Shown one piece after another: positions 1-8,224 of a stretch of DNA of 64,000 nucleotides. The position numbers were made by a program, and so were the translations under genes. Below the pieces are notes generated by a model. It was not told the DNA's origin and did not search any database. It was given only the letters and a program-made list of their open reading frames with translations. The first letter of the stretch is position 1; every line of letters starts with the position of its first letter. The stretch covers positions 1,612,001 to 1,676,000 of the forward strand of contig NZ_CP102287.1 of the NCBI RefSeq assembly GCF_025151385.1, in the 5' to 3' direction. The stretch comes from Hoylesella buccalis ATCC 35310. GTDB lineage: Bacteria; Bacteroidota; Bacteroidia; Bacteroidales; Bacteroidaceae.

Positions 1-363
1 CATAGTTCCATTTATTTGATTGTTTGTTGGATGTACAAATATAATTAAAAGTTGCGGAAGTTCTTCTGATTTAAGATTTATTAGGAAACAAAGCAGAAAG
101 AACATCCGTTCATCGGCACGACTCTTTCAACTAAACAGGGAGTTTGTTGGCAAAAACAATCATGGGCGTTTGTTTTTAACAACGAATCGGGCGAATTGCC
201 ATTTTTGAACAGGTATGTGTTTTTCCCTGGATTCTTTCAAATTATTAAATACAATATGTATCTTTGTTGTCGCGAAAAATGTATTCTTTCGCGACAAAAA
301 TATCTTGTAATTATGAACGAAAGTTTTTGAATATAAGATACTTGCTAAGTCAAAGAAAAGTAA
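1..363. other. AT-rich region without a convincing gene
   Basis: No reading frame here looks like a protein gene; the only long one (20-208) has no recognisable domain and no start context. The one visible structure is the perfect hairpin at 267-297. The stretch probably belongs to the decayed accessory array that follows. Confidence 0.5.
267..297. terminator. Perfect 11-bp inverted repeat hairpin
   Basis: TTGTCGCGAAA at 267-277 is exactly mirrored by TTTCGCGACAA at 287-297 with a 9-nt loop, followed by A residues on the plus strand and preceded by TCTTTG. It could be a factor-independent terminator for a gene entering from the left, or a protein-binding palindrome. The structure is seen directly; its role is inferred. 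Confidence 0.5.
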
Positions 364-465
364 ATGAAATCCTATGAGTTACCTGAAGTTGTAGTCACCG
401 GTCATTGACCTCAGAATGTAGAAGAAAAAGAGAAGAAAAGAGGAGGAACAAAACATGAAAAATAA
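364..465 (+). pseudogene. Remnant tail of a polymorphic toxin (LPEVVVTG junction)
   Basis: An in-frame stretch reads MKSYELPEVVVTGH, a TGA stop at 406-408, then PQNVEEKEKKRGGTKHEK and TAA at 463-465. LPEVVVT-like strings are common in Bacteroidota polymorphic and Rhs toxins just before the variable toxic domain, to my knowledge. The frame overlaps the first codons of the following lipoprotein gene (455) by 11 bp, as expected of a toxin gene ending in its immunity gene. The internal TGA could come from a CGA arginine codon. I read it as a very short, broken leftover. The toxin type cannot be told. Confidence 0.45.
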
Positions 466-1009
466 AAATTTACTAATTCTAATGACTCTGTTAATTTTTG
501 GGGGTGTTACAGGTTGTATTAGTAACAACTCTAACTCTCACCTCATATCAATACAAAAGAAAAATATTAAAGATGCTATTCAGAAAAAGGAAACAATTAA
601 AAAAAACAAAATAGAGTTTGGTGATAGTCTTTTTGTGAAAAGAATTATTGATGGAAACTTTTTTCAAGAGAAATTTTCTACAGAACAGGACTATGCTTTA
701 GTTGTAAAACACTGTTTTTCACATACCGATGAACAGTACGATGAAACTTTTGCTGATGGGTTGAGCCAAATGCTAATCAAATATCCTGACAAAATTAAAG
801 GAATACAAAAAGCAATAAGCTTACTTCCTGCAGAACAACAAAATAAGGCTAACTACAATATGATGGTCTATATTGTATCTTCATGGATATTGGAAAACCA
901 TACTGATACCATGGACTTAAAAATGTTCTATCAAGCATATCCGTTTTTTAAACGAAGCTCTAAAATTGATAATATCTTGAAAGAACAGTTTGAAAATAGT
1001 ATGGAGTAA
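455..1009 (+). CDS. Lipoprotein, putative orphan immunity protein
   Basis: A 184-residue lipoprotein: a basic start (MKNKN), a hydrophobic stretch and the lipobox GVTGC at about residues 17-21, then a polar, lysine-rich mature part without a family I recognise. The start is supported by a purine-rich AGGAGG at 441-446, unusually strong for this phylum, and by overlap with the tail of the toxin-like frame ending at 465. It opens an array of similar small exported proteins, each next to a toxin tail or a repeat. An immunity role is inferred from that setting only. Confidence 0.6.
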   Translation: MKNKNLLILMTLLIFGGVTGCISNNSNSHLISIQKKNIKDAIQKKETIKKNKIEFGDSLFVKRIIDGNFFQEKFSTEQDYALVVKHCFSHTDEQYDETFADGLSQMLIKYPDKIKGIQKAISLLPAEQQNKANYNMMVYIVSSWILENHTDTMDLKMFYQAYPFFKRSSKIDNILKEQFENSME

Positions 1010-1050
1010 ATAGTCTTATCGTAGAAAAATAGATATAGTATCACGACATA

Positions 1051-1270
1051 GATAATGCTTCAAATCGAGGAACTTTTCTCTTCCCGTTGACTTGATTTCC
1101 AGCATATTGCTTGCAGATTTCAAGTATTTTTTGGAACTTTGCCATGAGGTTGTGCATAACAATGATTTTATAACCTGATTAGTTTTGTACCACTAAGTTA
1201 CTAAAAAGTCAACGACGTGTACAACTTTTTACTCATACTTATCAACTTAAATAAATTCCGCCAACGAGTA
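1051..1270. repeat. Family-2 interspersed repeat, copy 1 (220 bp)
   Basis: Nearly identical over 220 bp to 6662-6881 (a handful of substitutions). Both copies start with a GCTTCAAATCGAGG segment shortly after an immunity-type gene and end in CCGCCAACGAGTA directly before the next cassette. The first ~20 bp are shared with the start of family-1 repeats. No coding frame of note is present. Confidence 0.85.
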
Positions 1271-1283
1271 GTTATCATATATT

Positions 1284-1730
1284 ATGAATAAGTTTACTTA
1301 CATACTATTTGTTTTCCTCTGTTTAATAAACTGTGCACAACCAAATAATAAAAAGCAAGTTTTAAAGGATAGGGCTGTGATATCACTAAAAACAAATGTG
1401 ACAGGAAAAACAACTTTTTATGATTTTTTCAAAAAGTTCGCCTCAGACTCATGTTTTCAACGGAAACACATTTTGTTTCCGTTGAAAATTATATATGAAG
1501 GTTATGATTATGAAGAGGCAGACTCGATTCTTCATATCAGCAAGAGTGATTGGATATATACAAATTTCAACGATTCTATAATAGAAGGGCAAAAAATAAT
1601 TTTAAAGGTTGATACAATGACGCATACTGTTATCTTAAAGGGCTACGATTCGGGAATATATATGAAATATTTATTCAAAACAGATAAGCGTTCTTGGATA
1701 TTATTTCAGATAGATGACTATTCTAATTAA
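1284..1730 (+). CDS. Small lipoprotein, putative orphan immunity protein
   Basis: A 148-residue protein with a typical lipoprotein signal: MNKFTYILFVFLCLINC, cysteine at residue 17. The mature part is polar with many aromatic residues and no family I recognise. It begins 14 bp after family-2 repeat copy 1 and is followed 60 bp later by family-1 copy A. That is the same repeat / small exported protein / repeat order as elsewhere in the array. Function as an immunity protein is inferred from this arrangement. Confidence 0.6.
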   Translation: MNKFTYILFVFLCLINCAQPNNKKQVLKDRAVISLKTNVTGKTTFYDFFKKFASDSCFQRKHILFPLKIIYEGYDYEEADSILHISKSDWIYTNFNDSIIEGQKIILKVDTMTHTVILKGYDSGIYMKYLFKTDKRSWILFQIDDYSN

Positions 1731-1790
1731 CGTGAATTCGACAAATTCAGAATATCTTTGAATAACAGAGTTCTAAGATATAACAAATTT

Positions 1791-2045
1791 CGGTAATGCT
1801 CCAAATCGGGAGCTATTGTAATAACCATCTGATTATCAATTTAATTTATAAAAGATTAAGCATAAAGGCAGGGAAAGATTCTCTGCCTTTTGCTATATTT
1901 GTAGTCCAGAACAAAGAAAAATGAATATACGAGAACGCTTCGGCACTTTGCGCTCCAGGTTGGAAGTGAAAAACTCAAGTTTTCAACACCAAACAAGAGT
2001 TTTGTAAAAGGATTGACTAATTTTGCACTTGCTGGTTGACTCTAT
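1791..2045. repeat. Family-1 interspersed repeat, copy A (~255 bp)
   Basis: One of six copies (also ~3955, 5199, 50475, 51734, 52935). Order inside the unit: GGTAATGCTCCAAATCGGGAG start; a hairpin AAAGGCAG/CTGCCTTT (1864-1890) followed by T-rich sequence; TATATTTG matching the Bacteroidota -7 box; a 28-codon frame starting MNIRERFGTLRSRL; and a 28-bp end that is the exact reverse complement of 58345-58372 at the left edge of the IS30 element. Confidence 0.9.
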
Positions 2046-2326
2046 GCTGGCATTTTGTTGGTTCTGAACAGCAAGTTTTATGGTTCGTTTGATAATCATA
2101 TTTGATAACATTTATTTCAAAGTTAATCAAATCATATCATTTTCCAAAATGTGCCAGTAGTATTTTCCACAATGAAATCAAAGAGAAATGTTGAATTATG
2201 TTGATAATAAACTCCCAATATTTCTTTCACAAAAACTTGTCTGTTTCATGAATAATTGCTATTATTTGCACTTACAACTATGGAAAGTGCTTAAATGTGT
2301 AGAATATGGGGATATATTATAAATCT
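2046..2326. other. AT-rich spacer, no gene seen
   Basis: Between family-1 copy A and the converging ATPase gene there is no coding frame worth calling and no toxin tail in any frame. The cassette once downstream of copy A may have been lost or replaced by the ATPase gene. Confidence 0.5.
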
Positions 2327-3592
2327 TTATTGTGCACCCTTCTCCATAAACCTCTCTGGATCACGGAGAAAATCCATAACATTGACGATATATACCCCCT
2401 CTTCGTTCATGTAGGTAGGCTGCAGTCCATTCACTATCACGATCCGGCGAAAGCCATCGCGAAGTTTACGCAGTGAGGCCAGTTCCTGGTTACGCTTCTC
2501 TTCTGTTTCCATCGCATAAGCCGATTGAATATATACTCTTTCATAGCCACGGTTGCAGACGAAATCAACCTCCAACGTTTTCCTCCTGCGTGTACCATCT
2601 TCACCCTTTACTTCGGTAAACACTTGCCCGACATCCACTTTCATGCCTACAGCGCGAAGTTCGTTGTAAAGCATATTTTCCATTATGTGTGTAGGCTCAA
2701 CCTGTCGAAAACCAAGACGGGCATTTCTTAAACCGAGGTCTTGAAAGTAATACTTATAAGGGGAATCTATGTATTTGCGTCCCTTAATATCATACCGTGT
2801 GGCACGTTCAAGCACGAATGTGTCTTCCATATATTCAAGATATAGGCGTATGGTATCCTTCGAAATGCTACTATGCTTAACACTTTTGAATGTGTCTGCT
2901 ATTTTTGGTGGATTGGTCAATCCACCAACACAGGAAGCCATAATATCCACCAGTTCTGCAAGGTCGCTGTCTTGACGCACATCATAGCGTTCTTTAATGT
3001 CACGCAAATAGGTATGCTCCATCTGCTGCTCCAGATAGTTAACCTTCTTGTCTATGTCTTGCTCAAGCACTACCTGAGGCAAGCCACCATACAGCATATA
3101 TTCGCGAATTAGTTCTTGTGAATAGTTTCCGCGAAAATCTGCCACTTCTTTGAAAGTAAGTGGGCGCACGTGTATTTCATCGCCACGGCCACGGAATTCT
3201 GTAATGACATCCTTCGACAGAAACTTCGCATTCGAGCCTGTCACAAACACGTCAACATTGCTGATGCTAAGAAATGAGTTCAATACATCTTCAAACTCAC
3301 TGACAATCTGTACCTCATCCAGCATCACATAATAGTGACCATCTGATGACAGACGGCTGTTTATGTACTGCAGTAGGGCATCTGGATCTCTCAAACTTTT
3401 ATTCAGACGGTTTTCAAGATTTACTCCTATGATATGATCTTCCTTTACCCCATGCTCAAGCAGATAGTTTTTGAAAAGTGTAAATAGCAGATACGACTTA
3501 CCGCTTCTGCGCATACCTGTTATCACTTTTATTAAACCATTGCCACAACTGTGAATAAGTTGATTCAGATACTTATCTCTGCTTATATCCAT
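2327..3592 (-). CDS. AAA-family ATPase with DUF4143 domain
   Basis: A 421-residue cytoplasmic ATPase of the AAA_14/DUF4143 type common in Bacteroidota and archaea. Walker A is GMRRSGKS at residues 26-33 and a Walker B-like YYVMLDEVQ lies near residue 90. The sensor-like FVTGSNAKFLS and GRGDEIHVRPLTF motifs follow, then the DUF4143 C-terminal half with LYLEYMEDTFVLERATRYD and a late DFVCNRGYERVYIQSAYA segment resembling a restriction-endonuclease-like fold. The biochemical role of the family is unknown. It sits alone and opposite to the surrounding immunity-type genes, between family-1 copies A and B, so it is probably a passenger. Confidence 0.9.
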   Translation of the reverse strand: MDISRDKYLNQLIHSCGNGLIKVITGMRRSGKSYLLFTLFKNYLLEHGVKEDHIIGVNLENRLNKSLRDPDALLQYINSRLSSDGHYYVMLDEVQIVSEFEDVLNSFLSISNVDVFVTGSNAKFLSKDVITEFRGRGDEIHVRPLTFKEVADFRGNYSQELIREYMLYGGLPQVVLEQDIDKKVNYLEQQMEHTYLRDIKERYDVRQDSDLAELVDIMASCVGGLTNPPKIADTFKSVKHSSISKDTIRLYLEYMEDTFVLERATRYDIKGRKYIDSPYKYYFQDLGLRNARLGFRQVEPTHIMENMLYNELRAVGMKVDVGQVFTEVKGEDGTRRRKTLEVDFVCNRGYERVYIQSAYAMETEEKRNQELASLRKLRDGFRRIVIVNGLQPTYMNEEGVYIVNVMDFLRDPERFMEKGAQ

Positions 3593-3954
3593 ATTCTCTA
3601 CTCTTTGATTTTGTGCAAATACACATTTTTAACGACTACAAACATACGTTTTTCTCTTCATTCATACAAGTTTTACAAGAATAATCCTTATTCCTAAAAC
3701 ACATTTTTAACTAAAAGGCTTTCAATATATATGCTTTTGGATAAATAGCTGTCCTTTACCATTGGCAGATTGGTTCAGTAAATTCTTGCCTATGGAGTAG
3801 GGAATTGTGTTTTGACCCACTTTTTGGGTCAAAACAAGTAATGTCAAATAAAATTCCGTGATGATTATCCTAATCGGAAATCGCCACGGAATTTTGAGGA
3901 TATAGATAAAAATATTATTGGTTATTTCACTTTTAAGCGTATAGTAAAATCGCT
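3593..3954. other. AT-rich spacer, no gene seen
   Basis: Upstream region of the minus-strand ATPase gene. The segment TTTTGACCCACTTTTTGGGTCAAAAC at about 3810-3836 is a near-perfect inverted repeat (TTTTGACCCA / TGGGTCAAAA), a possible terminator or operator. No coding frame is visible. Confidence 0.5.
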
Positions 3955-4208
3955 GTAATGCTTCAAATCGAGAGTTATCAAAATAATCATCTGATTATCA
4001 ATGTGATTTTTAAAAGATTATGCGTAGAGGCAGGGATAGATTCTCTGCCTTTTGTTATATTTGTAGTCCAAAACTAAGAAAAATGAATATACGAGAACGC
4101 TTCGGCACTTTGCGCTACAGATTGGAAGTGAAAAACTCAAGTTTTCAACACCAAACACGAGTTTTATAAATGGATTGACTAATTTTGCACTTGCTGGTTG
4201 ACTCTACG
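3955..4208. repeat. Family-1 interspersed repeat, copy B
   Basis: Same unit as copy A with its own substitutions (for example GTAGAGGCAGGG in the hairpin arm). The 28-codon internal frame stays open with Ser to Tyr at position 12. The unit ends in the IS30-like 28 bp, and the next base begins an in-frame toxin tail. Confidence 0.9.
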
Positions 4209-4349
4209 TACAATGATAGGGCTCTTCAAATATATACTCAAAAAGGTCAATACAGCCAAAAACAGTTGCGGCAATTAAAAGAAAAATTGAACGAATATAT
4301 TAACACCAACAATTTAAATGTCAACGTAAGTGTTGATCAAATAAAATGA
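4209..4349 (+). pseudogene. Orphan C-terminal tail of a toxin, 46 codons
   Basis: Directly after the repeat an open frame reads YNDRALQIYTQKGQ and ends NNLNVNVSVDQIK followed by TGA at 4347-4349. It has no start codon of its own. The stop overlaps the ATG of the next gene in an ATGA arrangement, the usual translational coupling of toxin and immunity genes. It is therefore the displaced end of a larger toxin gene whose front part is missing. The toxin fold cannot be recognised from 46 residues. Confidence 0.7.
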
Positions 4350-5182
4350 CAGAAAAGTATTGCTGCGAATTAATTATCAAGATAGAAGCTCAAAGGATAG
4401 TAGATTTATTATCAAATGGTATAACTCTACTAGACTTTGAGCCTGTGAGAATGGATCTTTATTTTAATGAATTTAAGCAACCGAGAGATTTTATACAATA
4501 TAATAGAGAATATATATTGAATAATCTTTCTATCTCTGAAGTTGATGGAGGCATAACAACTCTTTCTTTATATGATAAATATTATAGAAATCAGCATATT
4601 ACTCCATTTTTTAGATTCAGAATTTTTGACTCAACCTTAGAAAATGAAGTTATAACTTGCTCTTTTGCGTGGATTGCTTATGCTAATGTAGATTGGCTAA
4701 TAAAAGATGAATTTATTTTAGAGAAACTTCTTTTAAAAAATGAAGAGTTAGTTTATCTTATAGTATATAATCAAAACGATGCTTATCTGGAAACCCAAAA
4801 AAAGAAACAAAATATTAACAAGATTTTTTCTTTTCTAAGACAAGAGACTTGGGGAAGAAAAGAAATTGTTAATGGTTTAACATTTATAGCAGCACCGCTA
4901 ATGTATTTTGGTAGTGGATATAATAGTATTATACCAATTGAAGAATTAAAAAAACACGTTAAATCATCATTCATTGAAATAAATGGGAATGAAATAATAA
5001 AGATAGAACTATCACCTCTATATGAACCACCCCAAAAGCACAGAAATGAACAAAAAGAGTACTGGAAATCAACGAATCTTTATAAAAAAATAGAAAACTA
5101 TAAAAAATTGACACAAGTCAATTTTGCAGATGTTTTTAAAAGAAGACAAAATATTGTAGCTATGGGTAAACGAAAATGGTAG
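4346..5182 (+). CDS. Putative immunity protein coupled to orphan toxin tail
   Basis: A 278-residue soluble, acidic and aromatic-rich protein with no signal peptide or membrane segment, so probably cytoplasmic. No family recognised. Its ATG overlaps the stop of the preceding toxin tail (ATGA at 4346-4349), which is the main reason to call it an immunity protein. It is strongly AT-rich and A-rich compared with the core genes, pointing to horizontal origin. Family-1 copy C follows 17 bp after its stop. Confidence 0.65.
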   Translation: MTEKYCCELIIKIEAQRIVDLLSNGITLLDFEPVRMDLYFNEFKQPRDFIQYNREYILNNLSISEVDGGITTLSLYDKYYRNQHITPFFRFRIFDSTLENEVITCSFAWIAYANVDWLIKDEFILEKLLLKNEELVYLIVYNQNDAYLETQKKKQNINKIFSFLRQETWGRKEIVNGLTFIAAPLMYFGSGYNSIIPIEELKKHVKSSFIEINGNEIIKIELSPLYEPPQKHRNEQKEYWKSTNLYKKIENYKKLTQVNFADVFKRRQNIVAMGKRKW

Positions 5183-5198
5183 GATAATGTGGGTAATA

Positions 5199-5452
5199 CG
5201 GTAATGCTCCAAATCGAGAGTTATCAAAATAATCATCTGATTATCAATTTAATTTTTAAAAGATTATGCGTAAAGGCAGGGATAGATTCTCAGCCTTTTA
5301 CTATATTTGTACCCCCAAACAAAGAAAAATGAATGTACGAGAACGCTTCGGCACTTTACGTCCAGATTGGAAGTGAAAAACTCAAGTTTTCAACACCAAA
5401 CAAGAGTTTTATAAATGGATTGACTATTTTTGCACTTGCTGGTTGACTCAAC
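5199..5452. repeat. Family-1 interspersed repeat, copy C
   Basis: The most diverged full copy. One base is missing in the internal frame, so it stops after 15 codons, and the 28-bp end carries ACTCAAC for ACTCTAC. After it, CACTAAGTTACC and a TGTACAACTTTTTGG segment resemble the interior of family-2 repeats, suggesting a chimera of both families. Confidence 0.85.
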
Positions 5453-5581
5453 GCACTAAGTTACCAAAAAAGATAATGATTTGTACAACTTTTTGGCAAA
5501 AAAATATCGTCGAATTAATCCAACCAACAGGTCAGTTATATAAATAAGAGCCTAACAACTCAACGGCTCAATAAAACGAAC

Positions 5582-6106
5582 ATGACAGAAATACGAATTT
5601 ATCAAAGCCTGCGAAAAAATATGCTTTGGGCTATCTTATGCTTTGTTTTTGCCTTAGGCGGATATTTTATTCTCACGGATGCCAGTACAAGCTGGCCAAC
5701 AAAAGTATTGGGCGGAGGATTGGGAATTATATTCTTCGGCGGTGGCGGATTGTTTCTCACTCTATCAACCGTCTATAACCGAATTCGTCAAATTCCGCTT
5801 ATAATAATCCATGAAGATAGACTGGAATTTTACGTACAGATCAAGGGAAACTATCATACTATAAATTTTGTGGATGTAGAGCGTTTTCGATTAATAAAAA
5901 TCCAATCGACCAAATTGATTGCTGTTGATTATAAGGAAACGTCATTGATGCATGAGATAGAGAAATCATCGCCTTTTACGCAGCGTATGATGACATTCAA
6001 TTTCTATGTGTCCGGAGCAATTGAAAGCCTTCCTGCTGATAATCTGACTATGAACGGGAAAAAGATATGTGACATATTAAACGGACGCTTGAATAAAAAT
6101 GTATGA
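5582..6106 (+). CDS. Two-TM membrane protein, STM3941-like
   Basis: A 174-residue protein with two adjacent hydrophobic helices (about residues 13-31 and 38-60, separated by a short loop with SWPTK), followed by a soluble domain. The layout and the LIIIHEDRLEFY segment after the second helix resemble the STM3941 family of unknown function, which I have seen next to Rhs/toxin loci. Family assignment is from memory and uncertain. It lies in the array after family-1 copy C and before another lipoprotein gene, so an immunity role is plausible but unproven. Confidence 0.6.
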   Translation: MTEIRIYQSLRKNMLWAILCFVFALGGYFILTDASTSWPTKVLGGGLGIIFFGGGGLFLTLSTVYNRIRQIPLIIIHEDRLEFYVQIKGNYHTINFVDVERFRLIKIQSTKLIAVDYKETSLMHEIEKSSPFTQRMMTFNFYVSGAIESLPADNLTMNGKKICDILNGRLNKNV

Positions 6107-6224
6107 ATAGGCAATAGATGTTTTGGCAGGAAAAAGGAAAACGAAAAATTAATCGATAAGCCATTCGTAAATTCAATCAAGATCACACATTTTAATAACC
6201 ATTTTGAAATAAAAGTCAGTACAA

Positions 6225-6623
6225 ATGAATAGGAATATTTTTTCTGCAACAATAATCGTTATTTTGCTGTATACAGGTTGTAACAATGTTAATAATAGAA
6301 AGATGGCAGTGTTATCTCTTCGAGAACTACCGAACTTTGTGCAAGATACATTGAGGAAACTACCTGTAGATAAATATGGATGTTACCCTGATTTAATAGA
6401 TTTCACGAATAAATTTCATTATAGAAGTACGACAATTGGGCCTTGGCAACATTCTCAGATTCTAACGGATTCCATAAATCAGGTTTCCTACTCGTTCTCT
6501 TATGATACTCCCCGACCATTTATTGTCACTTCAACATTTATTGCTTTTCCTATTAACTATGTTAATTCACCTGAGATTTTTAAATTGGATACATTGTCTT
6601 TTAGGATTGTTTATATAGAATAA
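6225..6623 (+). CDS. Small lipoprotein, putative orphan immunity protein
   Basis: A 132-residue lipoprotein: MNRNIFSATIIVILLYTGC, cysteine at residue 19. The mature part of about 110 residues is unrecognised. It follows the two-TM protein by 118 bp on the same strand. A short family-type start motif (GTAATGCTACAATTGGG, about 6626-6642) and then family-2 copy 2 follow its stop. The immunity role is inferred from position. Confidence 0.6.
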   Translation: MNRNIFSATIIVILLYTGCNNVNNRKMAVLSLRELPNFVQDTLRKLPVDKYGCYPDLIDFTNKFHYRSTTIGPWQHSQILTDSINQVSYSFSYDTPRPFIVTSTFIAFPINYVNSPEIFKLDTLSFRIVYIE

Positions 6624-6661
6624 TGTAATGCTACAATTGGGGGTAATACTCTAAAACAGTG

Positions 6662-6881
6662 GATAACGCTTCAAATCGAGGAACTTTTCTCTTCCCGTTG
6701 ACTTGATTTCCTGCATATTGCTTGCAGATTTCAAGTATTTTTTGGAACTTTGCCATGAGGTTGTGCATAACAATGATTTTATAACCTGATTAGTTTTGTA
6801 CCACTAAGTTACTAAAAAGTCAACGACGTGTGCAACATTTTACTCATACTTATCAACTTAAATAAATTCCGCCAACGAGTA
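6662..6881. repeat. Family-2 interspersed repeat, copy 2 (220 bp)
   Basis: Near-identical partner of 1051-1270. It runs from GATAACGCTTCAAATCGAGG to CCGCCAACGAGTA and is followed at once by an in-frame toxin tail. Confidence 0.85.
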
Positions 6882-6883
6882 AA

Positions 6884-7117
6884 GATGAAGCATTTAAAGA
6901 TGTCACATTCATTGCACCAAACGCTACGTTATATTCGATCAGATTGGGAGATGAAAGAGTAGGAAATATTGCAACAGGAAAAGATTTCAAAACAACAATC
7001 CCTGGTCATTGGGAGGTATACCGTAATGGAGAGAGCGTTAAAGACAAGAATGGCAGAGCAATAACATATAGTAATACTAACCAACCTGGAACCAATGGTT
7101 TCAAATATGTTTTCTGA
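6884..7117 (+). pseudogene. Orphan C-terminal tail of a toxin, 77 codons
   Basis: An open frame with no start codon begins DEAFKDVTFIAPNATLY immediately after family-2 copy 2 and ends GTNGFKYVF with TGA at 7115-7117. The next gene, a lipoprotein, begins 9 bp later. This is the longest of the displaced toxin ends in the window. Its fold is unassigned; the SIRLGDERVGN and HWEVYRNGE segments suggest a small beta-rich domain. Confidence 0.65.
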
Positions 7118-7126
7118 TAAGCTAAG

Positions 7127-7669
7127 ATGAAAAAAAATGTATATTGGATGCTTATTTTAGTCTGCTTGTTTGCTTGTTCAAACAGGCAGACTAATAAAAA
7201 GATGTCATCCCCCAAATTTTATATAGAGAAGATTTGGGCAAAGGATTCACCATCATACTCTAAATTCGAAATTTTGCAAGAAATAGCAGAATGGGGAAAT
7301 GGTAGGCGACTCTTGAGTGGAAAACAGAGATATAAAGAAGTGACACCAACCGATTTAAAATATGGAGATTCACTTCTTGTAGATTTCTTGAGTGATAAAT
7401 ATTTAATAGATAAAGTTGTTAACAACAATGATATTCTAGAATTATATTTTCGACAATATTTTTGTTATGAAAGCAACAAGGATACAATGCTCTTAGTTAA
7501 TTTATATGCCTACAAGACAAAAAAATATGATGTGCATACCACAGCAGTATTTGCAAGTAACCCTCGTAAAACAGTTATAAATCCATTAAAAGGAAATAAT
7601 AAATTTTATATGCTTGTATTGATTAATCTTTCACATAAAGCAGTAGATTTTTATACGCATGTTGAGTGA
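7127..7669 (+). CDS. Lipoprotein, putative immunity partner of the 6884 toxin tail
   Basis: A 180-residue lipoprotein: MKKNVYWMLILVCLFAC, cysteine at residue 17, followed by a polar region. It starts 9 bp after the toxin tail, the expected toxin-immunity spacing. The mature part is AT-rich and not recognised. Its last codons overlap the start of the Rhs-fragment frame (7659). Confidence 0.65.
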   Translation: MKKNVYWMLILVCLFACSNRQTNKKMSSPKFYIEKIWAKDSPSYSKFEILQEIAEWGNGRRLLSGKQRYKEVTPTDLKYGDSLLVDFLSDKYLIDKVVNNNDILELYFRQYFCYESNKDTMLLVNLYAYKTKKYDVHTTAVFASNPRKTVINPLKGNNKFYMLVLINLSHKAVDFYTHVE

Positions 7670-8224
7670 AATCATAAGAGGCACCAAAACCACACTCCCT
7701 GCCAACGCCAAGGGGCAACGCATGTGGTACACCTACCACTATGAGCCGGTGATGAACATGTATGTCTCCCGCATTGATGATGCCTTTGGCTACAGCAGCG
7801 AGGCTGGCAACTTCGACTACCGCTATGGCATGGCTTTGCGCCGTACAGACCTCAACCGACTCAACTATGAGACCGACCTCGACAACCTTGGACGCATCAA
7901 GGCGGTTCGTGGTCCTAACGAATTAGCAACAGGAGTGCCGTACATCATTGCCTTTGACTATCAGCCTAAGGCTACTTTCGGTACCAATGGTATCACTGCA
8001 CCGGCATACGCAGTGACCAAACATTACGACATTCAGCCCCCAAACGATGATATGGAGACCGTAACCTTCGTGGATGGTTTCGGACGTCTGACGGCAATCA
8101 ACTACCCCGACTATCCAGAAAACAACGTGAAGTACCATTATGGTGGTATCAACTCATCCTACAACCGCATTGGAAGGCTTCTGGCCTCGAGAACACTGCA
8201 CACACAACAACATACATTAAATGA
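7659..8224 (+). pseudogene. Rhs/YD-repeat core fragment
   Basis: From about 7677 the frame reads LPANAKGQRMWYTYHYEP, RYGMALRRTDLNRLNYETD, LGRIKAVRGPNEL and YHYGGINSSYNRIGRLLASR. This matches the secreted Rhs/SpvB-like toxin backbone of Bacteroidota. Only about 180 residues remain, with neither N-terminus nor toxin tip. The start codon at 7659 is accidental, and the frame runs without a stop into the esterase gene in the wrong phase. GC content is much higher than in the preceding immunity genes, as in full Rhs cores. It marks this locus as the wreck of an Rhs polymorphic toxin locus. Confidence 0.75.

Noticed and set aside
20..208. 62-codon open frame at the window start
   Set aside because: No domain, no start context, composition like non-coding DNA around it.
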